Below are positions 1 through 5,271 of a DNA stretch of 8,918 nucleotides, piece by piece. This DNA is from Myxococcales bacterium (lineage in GTDB: Bacteria; Myxococcota_A; UBA9160; SMWR01): contig JACZVU010000102.1 in assembly GCA_022572485.1 (NCBI GenBank), positions 1 through 8,918 on the forward strand, given 5' to 3'. Made by a program: the position numbers and the translations under genes. Every line of letters starts with the position of its first letter. Position 1 is the first letter of the stretch. The notes beneath the pieces are model-generated. The model did no database searches and was not told the DNA's origin. It was given only the letters and a program-made list of their open reading frames with translations.

Positions 1-245
1 TATCTCGGGAGCCAGTCTTTCGGCGCCAAGTGCTCCGCGGCTTGGGCCAAGATTAGCTCGGGCAATTCATCGAAGTCGGCGGTGAGTTCCGCGGCGAGTT
101 CGTCGAGGTTACCGTCACGCCAGGCGTCTAGGAGCGTGGTCATTTCCGCTTCCGCTGCCTGAAGATCCGTTAGCGTCTGGAGAAGCAGCGCCTCCTGATC
201 TGCCCACGAAAGTGAGTCGAAGATGCCGATCTGATCGTCAAGCGT
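1..245 (-). pseudogene. TraB/GumN-like protein fragment, 5' end lost, runs off the left edge
   Basis: Read on the minus strand, the window edge is an open frame with natural-looking protein sequence. It runs from TLDDQIGIFDSL through SWADQEALLLQTL to LLDAWRDGNLDELAAEL. The order is a leading TLxxQ, a helical segment, then an AWRxGDL-type motif, which matches the C-terminal half of TraB/GumN family proteins as I know them. Those are about 300 residues long and of poorly defined function. There is no start codon for it: near position 240-250 it stops resembling the family and the opposite strand becomes a serine recombinase. After the AWRxGN motif the sequence reads PELILAQAAEHLAPKDWL, where the family usually has an RNxxW motif, so this piece may itself end or diverge near position 50. 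I infer a remnant and not an active gene. The family call is from memory of motifs. Confidence 0.5.
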
Positions 246-581
246 CGTAGACAGCTGGCCAATGCGGAGAAGGAACGTGACGGGGTGATCTCCCTTGCCT
301 CGAGGGACAAGATCAGCGAGGCAGACCTTGGCATTAGGTTGGCGAAGCTCGATGAGGATACGGCCATGTGGCAGGAAGAACTCAAACGGCTCGTGGAAGC
401 AGCGAACTGGAGAGCTCAGACAGAGGAAGTCACGCAGTTACTTGAGGAGTTCTGTTACGACATCGGCCCAACGCTGGATGCTATGACTCGTGAGGAGCGC
501 AGAGAACTTCTACTGGCTCTCGTCGACAAGGTCTGGCTAGATGGTCAGGGCAACATCCGCATCGAAGGCGTACCCCTCTAA
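246..581 (+). pseudogene. C-terminal remnant of a large serine recombinase
   Basis: The open frame has no stop from position 216 to the TAA at 579-581. From about 246 it reads like the coiled-coil and C-terminal tail of large serine recombinases (resolvase/invertase type). It has a heptad-like QLANAEKERDGVISLASRDK segment, then KISEADLGIRLAKLDED, and ends in EERRELLLALVDKVWLDG and IRIEGVPL. Such enzymes are usually 450-550 residues, with the catalytic serine in the first 20. Here only about 111 residues remain, so the catalytic and zinc-ribbon parts are gone and the piece cannot recombine DNA. A GTG at 285 with no convincing ribosome binding site is the only possible start; I do not think it is used. 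On the left it abuts a TraB-like fragment that reads the other way. Confidence 0.6.
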
Positions 582-734
582 GGATCGGTCGTACCGAATT
601 ACCGCTTTGATGAAATCCCGGTAGCCGCGCTGGAATTCCTCGGCCAGCATCCGGTACTCTCCCGACCCGCGATCCAGAGTGATTCCGTAGAGCGCCTGGA
701 AGCCCCCCAGAGCGCCGTCTTGATCTTCGGGCAT
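582..734 (-). pseudogene. Possible gene fragment, unrecognised
   Basis: Between the recombinase remnant and the next + strand piece, the minus strand is open. It reads MPEDQDGALGGFQALYGITL, then an EYRMLAEEF and RGYRDFIKAVIRYD stretch with normal amino-acid balance. The frame continues antisense into the recombinase remnant and ends at 537, so its true 3' end is missing. The plus strand is also open here in the codon-aligned frame (PNYRFDEIPVAALEFLG onward), and first- and third-position GC does not separate the two readings. I recognise neither. I list the minus reading only because its composition looks more like a folded protein. Low confidence. Confidence 0.22.
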
Positions 735-748
735 CGCCCCCCCGCTAA

Positions 749-925
749 CCAATCACCGACATGCGCCTCAGCGAGGCTCTGAGGGCCGCAGGCCCCGGCG
801 CGGAGGTTACGGTGCGCCGCTTCCTCGAAGCCATGGTCAATGCCGAAGAACGGCCAAAAGTCTCCTCCATCATGTCTGCCTCGCCGGTTCCGCTCAAGGA
901 GGGCGGCAAGGGAAGAGACGAGTGA
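749..925 (+). pseudogene. C-terminal fragment of an unknown protein, coupled to a response regulator
   Basis: This + strand frame follows a stop at 746-748 and has its first ATG at 761. It reads MRLSEALRAAGPGAEVTVRR, continues through FLEAMVNAEERPKVSS and ends at TGA 923-925. The last codons overlap the GTGACCATG region where the next gene begins: the next ATG is at 928, two bases after this stop. That tight spacing is the main reason to believe the frame. The antisense frame is also open but is dominated by S, L, P and R, as expected of a shadow. No domain is recognisable in 54-58 residues. The neighbour suggests the tail of a two-component protein. The upstream part of the gene is absent and no clear ribosome binding site precedes 761. 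Confidence 0.38.
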
Positions 926-927
926 CC

Positions 928-1020
928 ATGCCGACGGCCATCAAGGCTCATCGCGGACGCGCTCCGGACGATAACGCGCCGCATATTCTGATCGTCGATG
1001 ACGATCCGGATTTTCTTCGC
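928..1020 (+). pseudogene. Response regulator receiver domain, first ~31 codons only
   Basis: Starting at ATG 928, the frame gives about 18 residues of leader and then PHILIVDDDPDFLR. This is the first beta strand and acidic pocket (three consecutive Asp) of a CheY-like receiver domain. After residue 31 (about position 1020) the receiver pattern stops. The expected alpha-1 helix, the phospho-acceptor Asp and the Lys strand never appear, although the frame stays open to 1461. From the same point the minus strand starts to read as a different protein, so I place a breakpoint near 1018. The fragment cannot be a working regulator. The preceding fragment ends two bases before this ATG, so the two were once one operon. 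Confidence 0.5.
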
Positions 1021-1428
1021 GTCCAAATAGGCCCGCTCCGCTTTAAATCCTCCCAGCGAAATCTCTCCCACCACCTCGACCTTGGTCTTGATCTTCCGGC
1101 CTTCGTACCGGTTCACATTCTCGAACCCGATCTGAACCGGAAAGGGCCGCTCGGTGTTGAAGTCCCGGACATGGAGCTTCAGCCCCTTCACCGTCTCAAA
1201 GTTGAATGCCTCGATCGCCGCTTGGAGGGCCTCCGTTCCGCCGCTCGCAACGAGCGAAAAATCGAGAGCCTTCAGGTATCCGGTTCTCCCATTTGCGTCT
1301 TTGACCAAGTACCCGACCGAAAAGAATCCGCCAGTTGCCCCTTCTGGCCGCTCGTCGATCGCCTCAACAGTCCAACCCCCATCCAGGGTCAGGCCAGTGA
1401 GAAGGGCGGCTCCGTTCTTGTCCGGCAT
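1015..1428 (-). pseudogene. Protein-kinase-like N-terminal fragment, possibly fused to an unrelated segment
   Basis: From ATG 1428, with GGAG ten bases upstream, the product begins MPDKNGAALLTGLTLDGGW. It then shows a GGFFSVGY segment, a GYLKALDFS segment and AIEAFNFE. This resembles the start of a bacterial Ser/Thr protein-kinase-like fold: a glycine-rich loop, a strand with Lys in LKALDFS, then a helix ending in FNFE that is usually followed by RDLL. Here the text changes after FNFE (about position 1195) to VKGLKLHVRDFNTERPFPV and then YEGRKIKTKVEVVG, a beta-rich stretch. I cannot place it; it is faintly like AsmA/DUF748-type proteins. Resemblance to any protein ends near 1015-1018, where the antisense strand becomes a receiver domain. 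The frame itself runs on to 745 without a stop. No catalytic loop or DFG-like motif is present, so this is a remnant. A TTG at 1434 is a less likely start. Confidence 0.42.
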
Positions 1429-1525
1429 GTGCAATCTACTCCAAGTTCGGGGGCGAGTTAGTCGAGGCTCCGCTCAGCATTTTGGGACCGGCTGGAAGCC
1501 CTATCGGCGAATCGGAGGCGAACTT

Positions 1526-1564
1526 GGGGGGGCGCCCATACACCAAAGATGGGTACGCCCCCCT
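1526..1564. repeat. Strong GC-rich hairpin with a two-base bulge
   Basis: The 5' arm GGGGGGGCG (1526-1534) followed by CCCAT (1535-1539) pairs with ATGGG (1549-1553) and CGCCCCCC (1556-1563). A 9-base loop lies at 1540-1548, and T1554-A1555 are left unpaired as a bulge. The outermost pair is a G-T. That is 13 Watson-Crick pairs, most of them G-C. No T run follows on either strand, so it is not a standard intrinsic terminator. Its place about 240 bp upstream of a tyrosine recombinase makes a recombination or protein-binding site possible, but that is inference. Confidence 0.6.
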
Positions 1565-1787
1565 CCGGGTCAAGCCCTGGAGTGCGCGTTCGAGAAGATC
1601 TGGCGGATTGGAGGACGTGGCGCGGATGGAATTGACTCCCGCGAGCGGAGCGCTTCGGGGCGGCCAGTCTGCTGAGCCAACGCCCCTGATCCCGACGGGG
1701 AATGGGCAGCCGAGTGTCGTTTCTCTCTGGAGGCCGCCTGGGACGCTCAAGTTTGGGCCATATGATGTCGAAACTGTAGAAAAACGA

Positions 1788-1793
1788 TACTAT
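1788..1793 (+). promoter_or_regulatory. Possible -10 box of the tyrosine recombinase
   Basis: TACTAT lies in a short AT-rich stretch just upstream of ATG 1806, within GATACTATAGG. I see no good -35 hexamer at 16-18 bases, so this is weak. Transcription would begin only a few bases before the start codon, giving a very short leader. Confidence 0.25.
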
Positions 1794-1805
1794 AGGTCAG
1801 GAAAC

Positions 1806-2420
1806 ATGCCCCAGACGCACTCAGAGCCCCGTGAGGCTGGCAACACCCGCCCGGTCGAGATACTGACCCCGAACGAGGTGAAGTCCCTCCTGCGGGCTTG
1901 CTCCGGCCGCGCCCCCACCGGCATCCGCAACCGGGCGATGATCGCCCTCGGCTGGCGTGGCGGCCTTCGACTCGGGGAGGTTCTGGCACTCTTCCCGAAA
2001 GATCTCGATCGCGAGGCGGGCACCGTGAACGTCCTTCGCGGCAAGGGCGGCAAGCAGCGCACCGTGGGACTCGACCCCGCTGCCTTCGCCCTGGTCGAGC
2101 GTTGGTTGGACCGACGCCGCGAGTTGGGTCTGAATGGTAGGCAACCCATCATCTGCACACTGAAGGGTGAGCCCCTGCTTCAGAGCTACGTGCGGGCGCT
2201 CATGGGTCGCCTCGGGCGAAAGGCGGGCATCGAGAAGCGTGTCCACTTTCACGGCCTTCGTCATGCACACGCGCGCGAGCTAGCCAGCGAGAACACGCCG
2301 ATCAACGTTATTCAGCAGCAGCTCGGCCACTCGAACATCTCGACGACGCACGTTTACCTCTGCAAGATCGCGCCGCAGCAAGTGATCGAGACGATGCAGG
2401 CGCGGGAGTGGAGCCTGTGA
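1806..2420 (+). CDS. Short tyrosine recombinase (catalytic domain only)
   Basis: This 204-residue protein is a tyrosine recombinase/phage-integrase family catalytic domain, which cuts and rejoins DNA through a 3'-phosphotyrosine. All active-site residues are visible: Arg55 in GGLRLGEVLAL, Lys80 in RGKGGKQRTV, His149 and Arg152 in HFHGLRHAHA, His175 in QQLGHSNIST and Tyr184 in THVYL. The H-to-Y spacing of nine matches XerD. About 17 residues precede the EILTPNEVKSLLRAC start of the catalytic domain, so the ~100-residue N-terminal core-binding domain of XerC/XerD-type enzymes is missing. I chose ATG 1806 because AGG-type sequence (AGGTCAGGA) precedes it and natural sequence starts there. The frame is open back to 1482, but that part does not look like protein. 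Two small genes follow in the same direction 46 bp downstream. It has no integron-integrase-specific insert. It is probably active; the target site is unknown. Confidence 0.9.
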   Translation: MPQTHSEPREAGNTRPVEILTPNEVKSLLRACSGRAPTGIRNRAMIALGWRGGLRLGEVLALFPKDLDREAGTVNVLRGKGGKQRTVGLDPAAFALVERWLDRRRELGLNGRQPIICTLKGEPLLQSYVRALMGRLGRKAGIEKRVHFHGLRHAHARELASENTPINVIQQQLGHSNISTTHVYLCKIAPQQVIETMQAREWSL

Positions 2421-2466
2421 GGCTCATCCGACCGACCGAGCCGTCAGGGTACACAAGGACCCGAAG

Positions 2467-2706
2467 TTGCTAAGACGAATCCTCGAAGCCATCCGCCGCA
2501 TCCTGGCCGACGTGATCGGACGGGAGACCGAAAGAGACTACGTGCTCCGCCCCTGGACCGAGGAAGAGAACGCCGATTTCGAGAAGTTCTGCGCCTCGAT
2601 TGGAGTTATGCCCAGCGACCCCGAATGGGCCGAAGCGATGGAGGACGGTGAAATAGATTTCTTTTCAAACGATCCGTTTTACAACGTCAAGTGCTACCGC
2701 TGCTGA
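2467..2706 (+). CDS. Small acidic protein, function unknown
   Basis: This encodes a 79-residue protein starting at TTG 2467, with AAGGA at 2455-2459 seven bases upstream, which decides the start. The first ~20 residues (LRRILEAIRRILADVIGRE) form a basic amphipathic helix. The middle and end are strongly acidic (PWTEEENADFEKF, EWAEAMEDGEIDFF), and the protein ends in KCYRC. The two terminal cysteines are too few for a zinc site on their own but could contribute to one in a complex. I recognise no family. It sits 46 bp after the recombinase stop and 54 bp before the next gene, all on the + strand, so a shared transcript is likely. The charge split and small size would suit an accessory or DNA-mimic-like factor, but this is speculation. 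Confidence 0.65.
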   Translation: MLRRILEAIRRILADVIGRETERDYVLRPWTEEENADFEKFCASIGVMPSDPEWAEAMEDGEIDFFSNDPFYNVKCYRC

Positions 2707-2760
2707 CACGTCAGCGACCAATAGCCTGCCACTGATCCTTTTGGTGAAGGAGCGCCTAGC

Positions 2761-3066
2761 ATGAACGACCGTGAGCTTCGAAAAGAGTTTATTCGAATCG
2801 AGACGACACAGAACGAGGTTCAGATCCTCGTCCGTGAGATTCGGTGGGAAGGACCTCACACACCGATTTCTACCTGGGCGGTTGGAAAAAGCCTTCCCGC
2901 TACCGCCTCCGAAATCGAAATCGAGAATGCGACAGCCCGTATCCTCGAAGACGGCGGCTACTTCCAAGTCTGCAACGAATGTGGCGAGCACAAGCCGCTT
3001 GGTTGGATGCACGACGGGAGGATCTGTCAGGGATGCGCTGTGGCCAACCACGGGGTCGTACACTGA
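2761..3066 (+). CDS. Small zinc-ribbon protein, function unknown
   Basis: This encodes a 101-residue protein with a textbook ribosome binding site: GAAGGAG at 2746-2752, eight bases before ATG 2761. The first ~65 residues are mixed alpha/beta (MNDRELRKEFIRIETTQNEV, then VREIRWEGP). The C-terminal part carries a four-cysteine zinc ribbon, C71-x2-C74 and C89-x2-C92, separated by 14 residues that include GEHKPLGWMHDGR. Such ribbons bind DNA, RNA or partner proteins; which one cannot be told here. It is the third gene of the recombinase cluster and probably moves with it. The antisense and +2 frames across it are also open, but without the binding site or the motif. I do not recognise a named family. 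Confidence 0.75.
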   Translation: MNDRELRKEFIRIETTQNEVQILVREIRWEGPHTPISTWAVGKSLPATASEIEIENATARILEDGGYFQVCNECGEHKPLGWMHDGRICQGCAVANHGVVH

Positions 3067-3114
3067 GATTTTCGGCAGCGTGACCCGAGCCCTGCCGACC
3101 ATCTACAGCCGCGC

Positions 3115-3219
3115 AAATAGGCTGCAAAGACGAGCGGTGCGGATTTAGGCTGCATGGTAAGCAGTTGGATTCGCGACACCCTTCTGCTTCCGCCAGAACC
3201 GACGCCGGAAATAGGCTGC
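3115..3219 (+). repeat. Three copies of an 11-bp motif, AAATAGGCTGC
   Basis: Downstream of the zinc-ribbon gene the motif occurs at 3115-3125 (AAATAGGCTGC), 3143-3153 (ATTTAGGCTGC, two differences) and 3209-3219 (AAATAGGCTGC). The start-to-start distances are 28 and 66 bp. The second and third copies are also alike outside the core, each with GCGG or CCGG before and (A/G)TGG after. All are in the same orientation. They could be remnants of a recombinase-bound array at the end of the mobile unit, or a local duplication. Confidence 0.5.
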
Positions 3220-3245
3220 GTGGAATGAGGAAAGGAGATGGTAGA

Positions 3246-3377
3246 ATGAGTCGTCTAATAATAGTTGGGCGGCTGCCTTTTCTGCGCGCATCAAGAAAAC
3301 AAGCTAGTGGGTTCGATCCGGTGGGGGCAGGAGGAGTGTCCCCGGGCCCACGGCCGTGTAAACCAATAATCCGATAA
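3246..3377 (+). CDS. Doubtful 43-residue reading frame
   Basis: ATG 3246 is preceded by an excellent AAAGGAG (3231-3237) eight bases upstream, and the product begins MSRLIIVGRLPFLRASRKQ. After ~20 residues it turns into low-complexity G/P sequence and runs antisense through the end of the membrane-protein gene. It may be the start of a broken gene whose remainder was replaced near 3300. The binding site is the only good evidence. Confidence 0.2.
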   Translation: MSRLIIVGRLPFLRASRKQASGFDPVGAGGVSPGPRPCKPIIR

Positions 3378-4437
3378 ACCTCCGTTTCCTATCCTTCAAA
3401 AAGAATTCGTGGATCCATATCGCGGGATCCCAAGAATCCGACCGCTCTATGACCCGCTTTGTGATCTCTTCTCCAAGAATAGCGTTCACGTCTCCGAAGG
3501 ACCCGATGTCATCCATCTGGCACGGTGCTTTCCACTGCTCGAAAAGTTCGCGATAGATCGAATAGTGTTCAGGATATTCAGGCTCTAAGTAGGGCGCGGT
3601 CGTTGCTGCTGAAATGACGGCGCTCTTGATCGCTACACACTGAAGCGCGGGCGATTTTGCGAGAGTGGGTGCTCTTTCAAGCCACTCTATGGGCGCTTGT
3701 AAGCCGAGGCTTCGATTGTACCCCCTGGTTATCCATTCAAGCTGATATAGATCTTCCTCTGTGACTGGCAGAAGAGCTGGATTGTATTTCCGACCCTTCG
3801 CGCGAACGATGCCGGTGAATTCGTGAACTGTCCGCAACATCCGAGCAGCGAGAAACATGTACATTTCGTCAGCGGTTGTCATCGCGAGCTTTGCTAAGTG
3901 AGTGACTTCCTCAATGGCCTGATCTTCTTGCCCAAGATGAAAACCTTGCGCTAGGCGTGTCCTGGCTGCCTGACTGAAATAAAAAACGAGCTGCGGTACC
4001 TGTTTTTCTCCCAATTCATGATCTAAAAATCTCTCGTATTTATAAATGTGCAGATTGTCGAATTGCATTAAACCTCTCATCCAGCTGAGGTCGATGCCTT
4101 TCCAATCGAAATCTTCATTAACTAGAAGACTATTGAGATCGAGGTCCAGTTCGTTTGAGAAATGCGATTCCATCTTCTGAAAAAACACGTTGTCATCATC
4201 GGAAAAAAGTTCAACCAAGTAATCCTTCGCATCGGCATCGCCTCGTGAGATCTGGAAAAAGGCGACCTCATTCAAATGCTTGAGGGCTTCCTCAAGCCGT
4301 GGCTGATGTTCGATAATGCTGGCCGAATCCTTGGCCAGCATTTCGAGAGCGACGTTTTCGGACCGAGCGATCACATAGCTAATGATGGCTGCAGAAGCAG
4401 CAACAGCAATCAAGGTTACAAGAAATCCACGAAACAT
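3304..4437 (-). CDS. Membrane-anchored protein of unknown family
   Basis: This encodes 377 residues from ATG 4437, which has GAAGG eight bases upstream. An in-frame ATG at 4494 adds 19 residues (MRETHCRRILWWHLFEGLN) that do not look like protein. Residues 1-24 (FRGFLVTLIAVAASAAIISYVIA) are an N-terminal membrane segment, either an uncleaved anchor or a signal peptide. The body from about 25 to 350 is helical and acidic with many aromatic residues, for example YLVELFSDDDNVFFQKME, and has no motif I know. Near the end FIGLLVYTAVGPGTLLLP could be a second membrane segment. The body would sit in the periplasm if residues 1-24 are the only anchor. Base composition is visibly more AT-rich than the neighbours, which hints at transfer from another source. 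The gene is convergent with the recombinase cluster. Confidence 0.75.
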   Translation of the reverse strand: MFRGFLVTLIAVAASAAIISYVIARSENVALEMLAKDSASIIEHQPRLEEALKHLNEVAFFQISRGDADAKDYLVELFSDDDNVFFQKMESHFSNELDLDLNSLLVNEDFDWKGIDLSWMRGLMQFDNLHIYKYERFLDHELGEKQVPQLVFYFSQAARTRLAQGFHLGQEDQAIEEVTHLAKLAMTTADEMYMFLAARMLRTVHEFTGIVRAKGRKYNPALLPVTEEDLYQLEWITRGYNRSLGLQAPIEWLERAPTLAKSPALQCVAIKSAVISAATTAPYLEPEYPEHYSIYRELFEQWKAPCQMDDIGSFGDVNAILGEEITKRVIERSDSWDPAIWIHEFFLKDRKRRFIGLLVYTAVGPGTLLLPPPDRTH

Positions 4438-4666
4438 ATTCAAGCCTTCGAAAAGGTGCCACCACAGAATACGACGACAATGGGTCTCCCGCACACACTC
4501 CCTCTAGTGCATCTGACCCGGCTAACATGGGCTTGCAGCAGGCAATGAACATCACATTCCAATCCATCCGTGGTAGCATTCTGGCGGCGGGCGGCTGTGC
4601 CCCAGCGTTGACGGTCAGCGCTGTTTTGGTGCAGATGAGGCCCGATCCGTTATATGGCGGCGCGGT

Positions 4667-5017
4667 ATGTCGAGCCGAGCGTTTCTCTGTTGGCATTGCC
4701 GAACCTGCTACCGGTCAGATATCTACGCCGAAACGCAGACTCGCCGTTGTGCGGAATGCGGTCGCGAACTCGATTGGGTAAGCCACAAAGTCCGAGTTCC
4801 CCCGAAGCACGACGTAGCCGCTTGGCGGGCGCTCCGGCAAGACCTTGCATCGCGTGCCGCAGTAACTGAAGAATCCCAAACTCGCTATGCTGTGCGCCGT
4901 CAACACGAGCTAGAGCGCCAACTCGTCGAGCTTCGCTCGCGAACCCCGAACGCTGGTCGCAAGGCCGCGATTTGCAAGCTCGAAAGCGAATTGGCCCGGC
5001 TTTCCAATCGGAGCTAG
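4667..5017 (+). CDS. Zinc-ribbon plus coiled-coil protein
   Basis: This encodes a 116-residue protein. Residues 8-14 carry CWHCRTC and residues 28-31 carry CAEC. This forms a C8-x2-C11 / C28-x2-C31 zinc ribbon with an extra Cys14. A basic linker follows (VSHKVRVPPKHDVAAWRAL), then a charged helix from about 70 to the end (RRQHELERQLVEL, KLESELARLS) likely to form a coiled coil. The pattern suggests a small nucleic-acid-binding or adaptor protein. No family name is certain. ATG 4667 is the first start consistent with the zinc ribbon, but the ribosome binding site is weak. It ends ten bases before a short inverted repeat and is convergent with the secreted-protein gene downstream. Confidence 0.65.
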   Translation: MSSRAFLCWHCRTCYRSDIYAETQTRRCAECGRELDWVSHKVRVPPKHDVAAWRALRQDLASRAAVTEESQTRYAVRRQHELERQLVELRSRTPNAGRKAAICKLESELARLSNRS

Positions 5018-5026
5018 CGCCCTTTA

Positions 5027-5047
5027 GTTTCAACTCTGAACTGAAAC
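5027..5047. terminator. Weak inverted repeat after the zinc-ribbon gene
   Basis: GTTTCA (5027-5032) and TGAAAC (5042-5047) are perfect complements around a nine-base loop, starting ten bases after the stop codon at 5017. There is no T run, and the six-pair stem is half A-T, so it would be a weak terminator at best. Confidence 0.25.
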
Positions 5048-5100
5048 AATTCCTAGGCTCCACAGAAGCACTCTTCTGGAGTTCGAAACCCGAAGCCAGA

Positions 5101-5241
5101 GGCCAGTGCGAAGTGCAGATTGCGGCCGGTAGTTGGCCCTGAGCCCGGCGGCGCTGGGGGAGACGGCGAGGGGGTGGGCGATGGTGGGGGTGGCGGTGCC
5201 ACAGGTGGGCGTCGTGAACGCCGAGGACAGGCCCGGGCTCA
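5101..5241 (+). repeat. Dispersed intergenic repeat, copy A
   Basis: This copy contains CAGTGCGAAGTGCAG (5104-5118), then TTGCGGCCGGTAGTTGG, a GCGCTGGGG block and GGGAGACGGCG. The same words occur in order in copies near 6.1 and 8.6 kb. It lacks the CCCGTGTCGCG block that opens those two. A perfect nine-base inverted repeat, TGAGCCCGG (5140-5148) and CCGGGCTCA (5233-5241), encloses a G-rich centre. It lies between two convergent genes. Confidence 0.65.
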
Positions 5242-5271
5242 CGCTAGAGAGGGAAAGGTGCTCTGCAACTC

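Larger units (their letters stand above)
1429..1805. other. 377-bp divergent intergenic spacer
   Basis: This stretch lies between the start of the kinase-like fragment (-) and the tyrosine recombinase (+). I find no convincing gene. The recombinase frame stays open upstream to about 1482, but the conceptual residues are rich in G, P, R and S and show no helical SAM-like domain, so I treat it as untranslated. The spacer contains a strong bulged hairpin, a second short GC-rich inverted repeat (CCCC at 1681-1686 against GGGG near 1696-1700), and a change to AT-rich sequence from about 1760 that probably marks the recombinase promoter. Confidence 0.5.

Noticed and set aside
745..1014. Continuation of the kinase-like minus frame to a stop at 745
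   Set aside because: This part is S/L/P/R-rich and antisense to the two-component fragments, so I ended the feature at the junction near 1015.
922..1461. A 179-codon + strand frame beginning like a response regulator
   Set aside because: Only the first ~31 residues look like a receiver domain; the rest is antisense to a better minus-strand reading.
1154..1675. 173-codon + strand frame
   Set aside because: It is antisense to the kinase-like fragment, has Ser/Pro/Arg-heavy composition, no ribosome binding site and no motif.
1436..1750. 104-codon minus-strand frame over the spacer
   Set aside because: Its composition is proline- and glycine-rich with no domain or binding site, and it crosses the hairpin.
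3246..3270. GTTGGGC as an integron attC core
   Set aside because: No matching RYYYAAC partner at the right distance and no paired stem, and the recombinase is not an integron integrase.
3308..3330. GGGTTCGATCC, like the T arm of a tRNA, followed by GGTGGGGGCA
   Set aside because: The flanking five bases do not pair as a T stem, and no D or anticodon arm can be found upstream; it is the end of the membrane-protein gene read backwards.
4379..4696. 105-codon minus-strand frame ending in a poly-Cys stretch
   Set aside because: It is a shadow across two genes with unnatural CCCC/FCSHH sequence.
4527..4781. 84-codon + strand frame, MGLQQAMNITFQS onward
   Set aside because: It overlaps the zinc-ribbon gene in another frame and has no ribosome binding site; the natural-looking part is too short.
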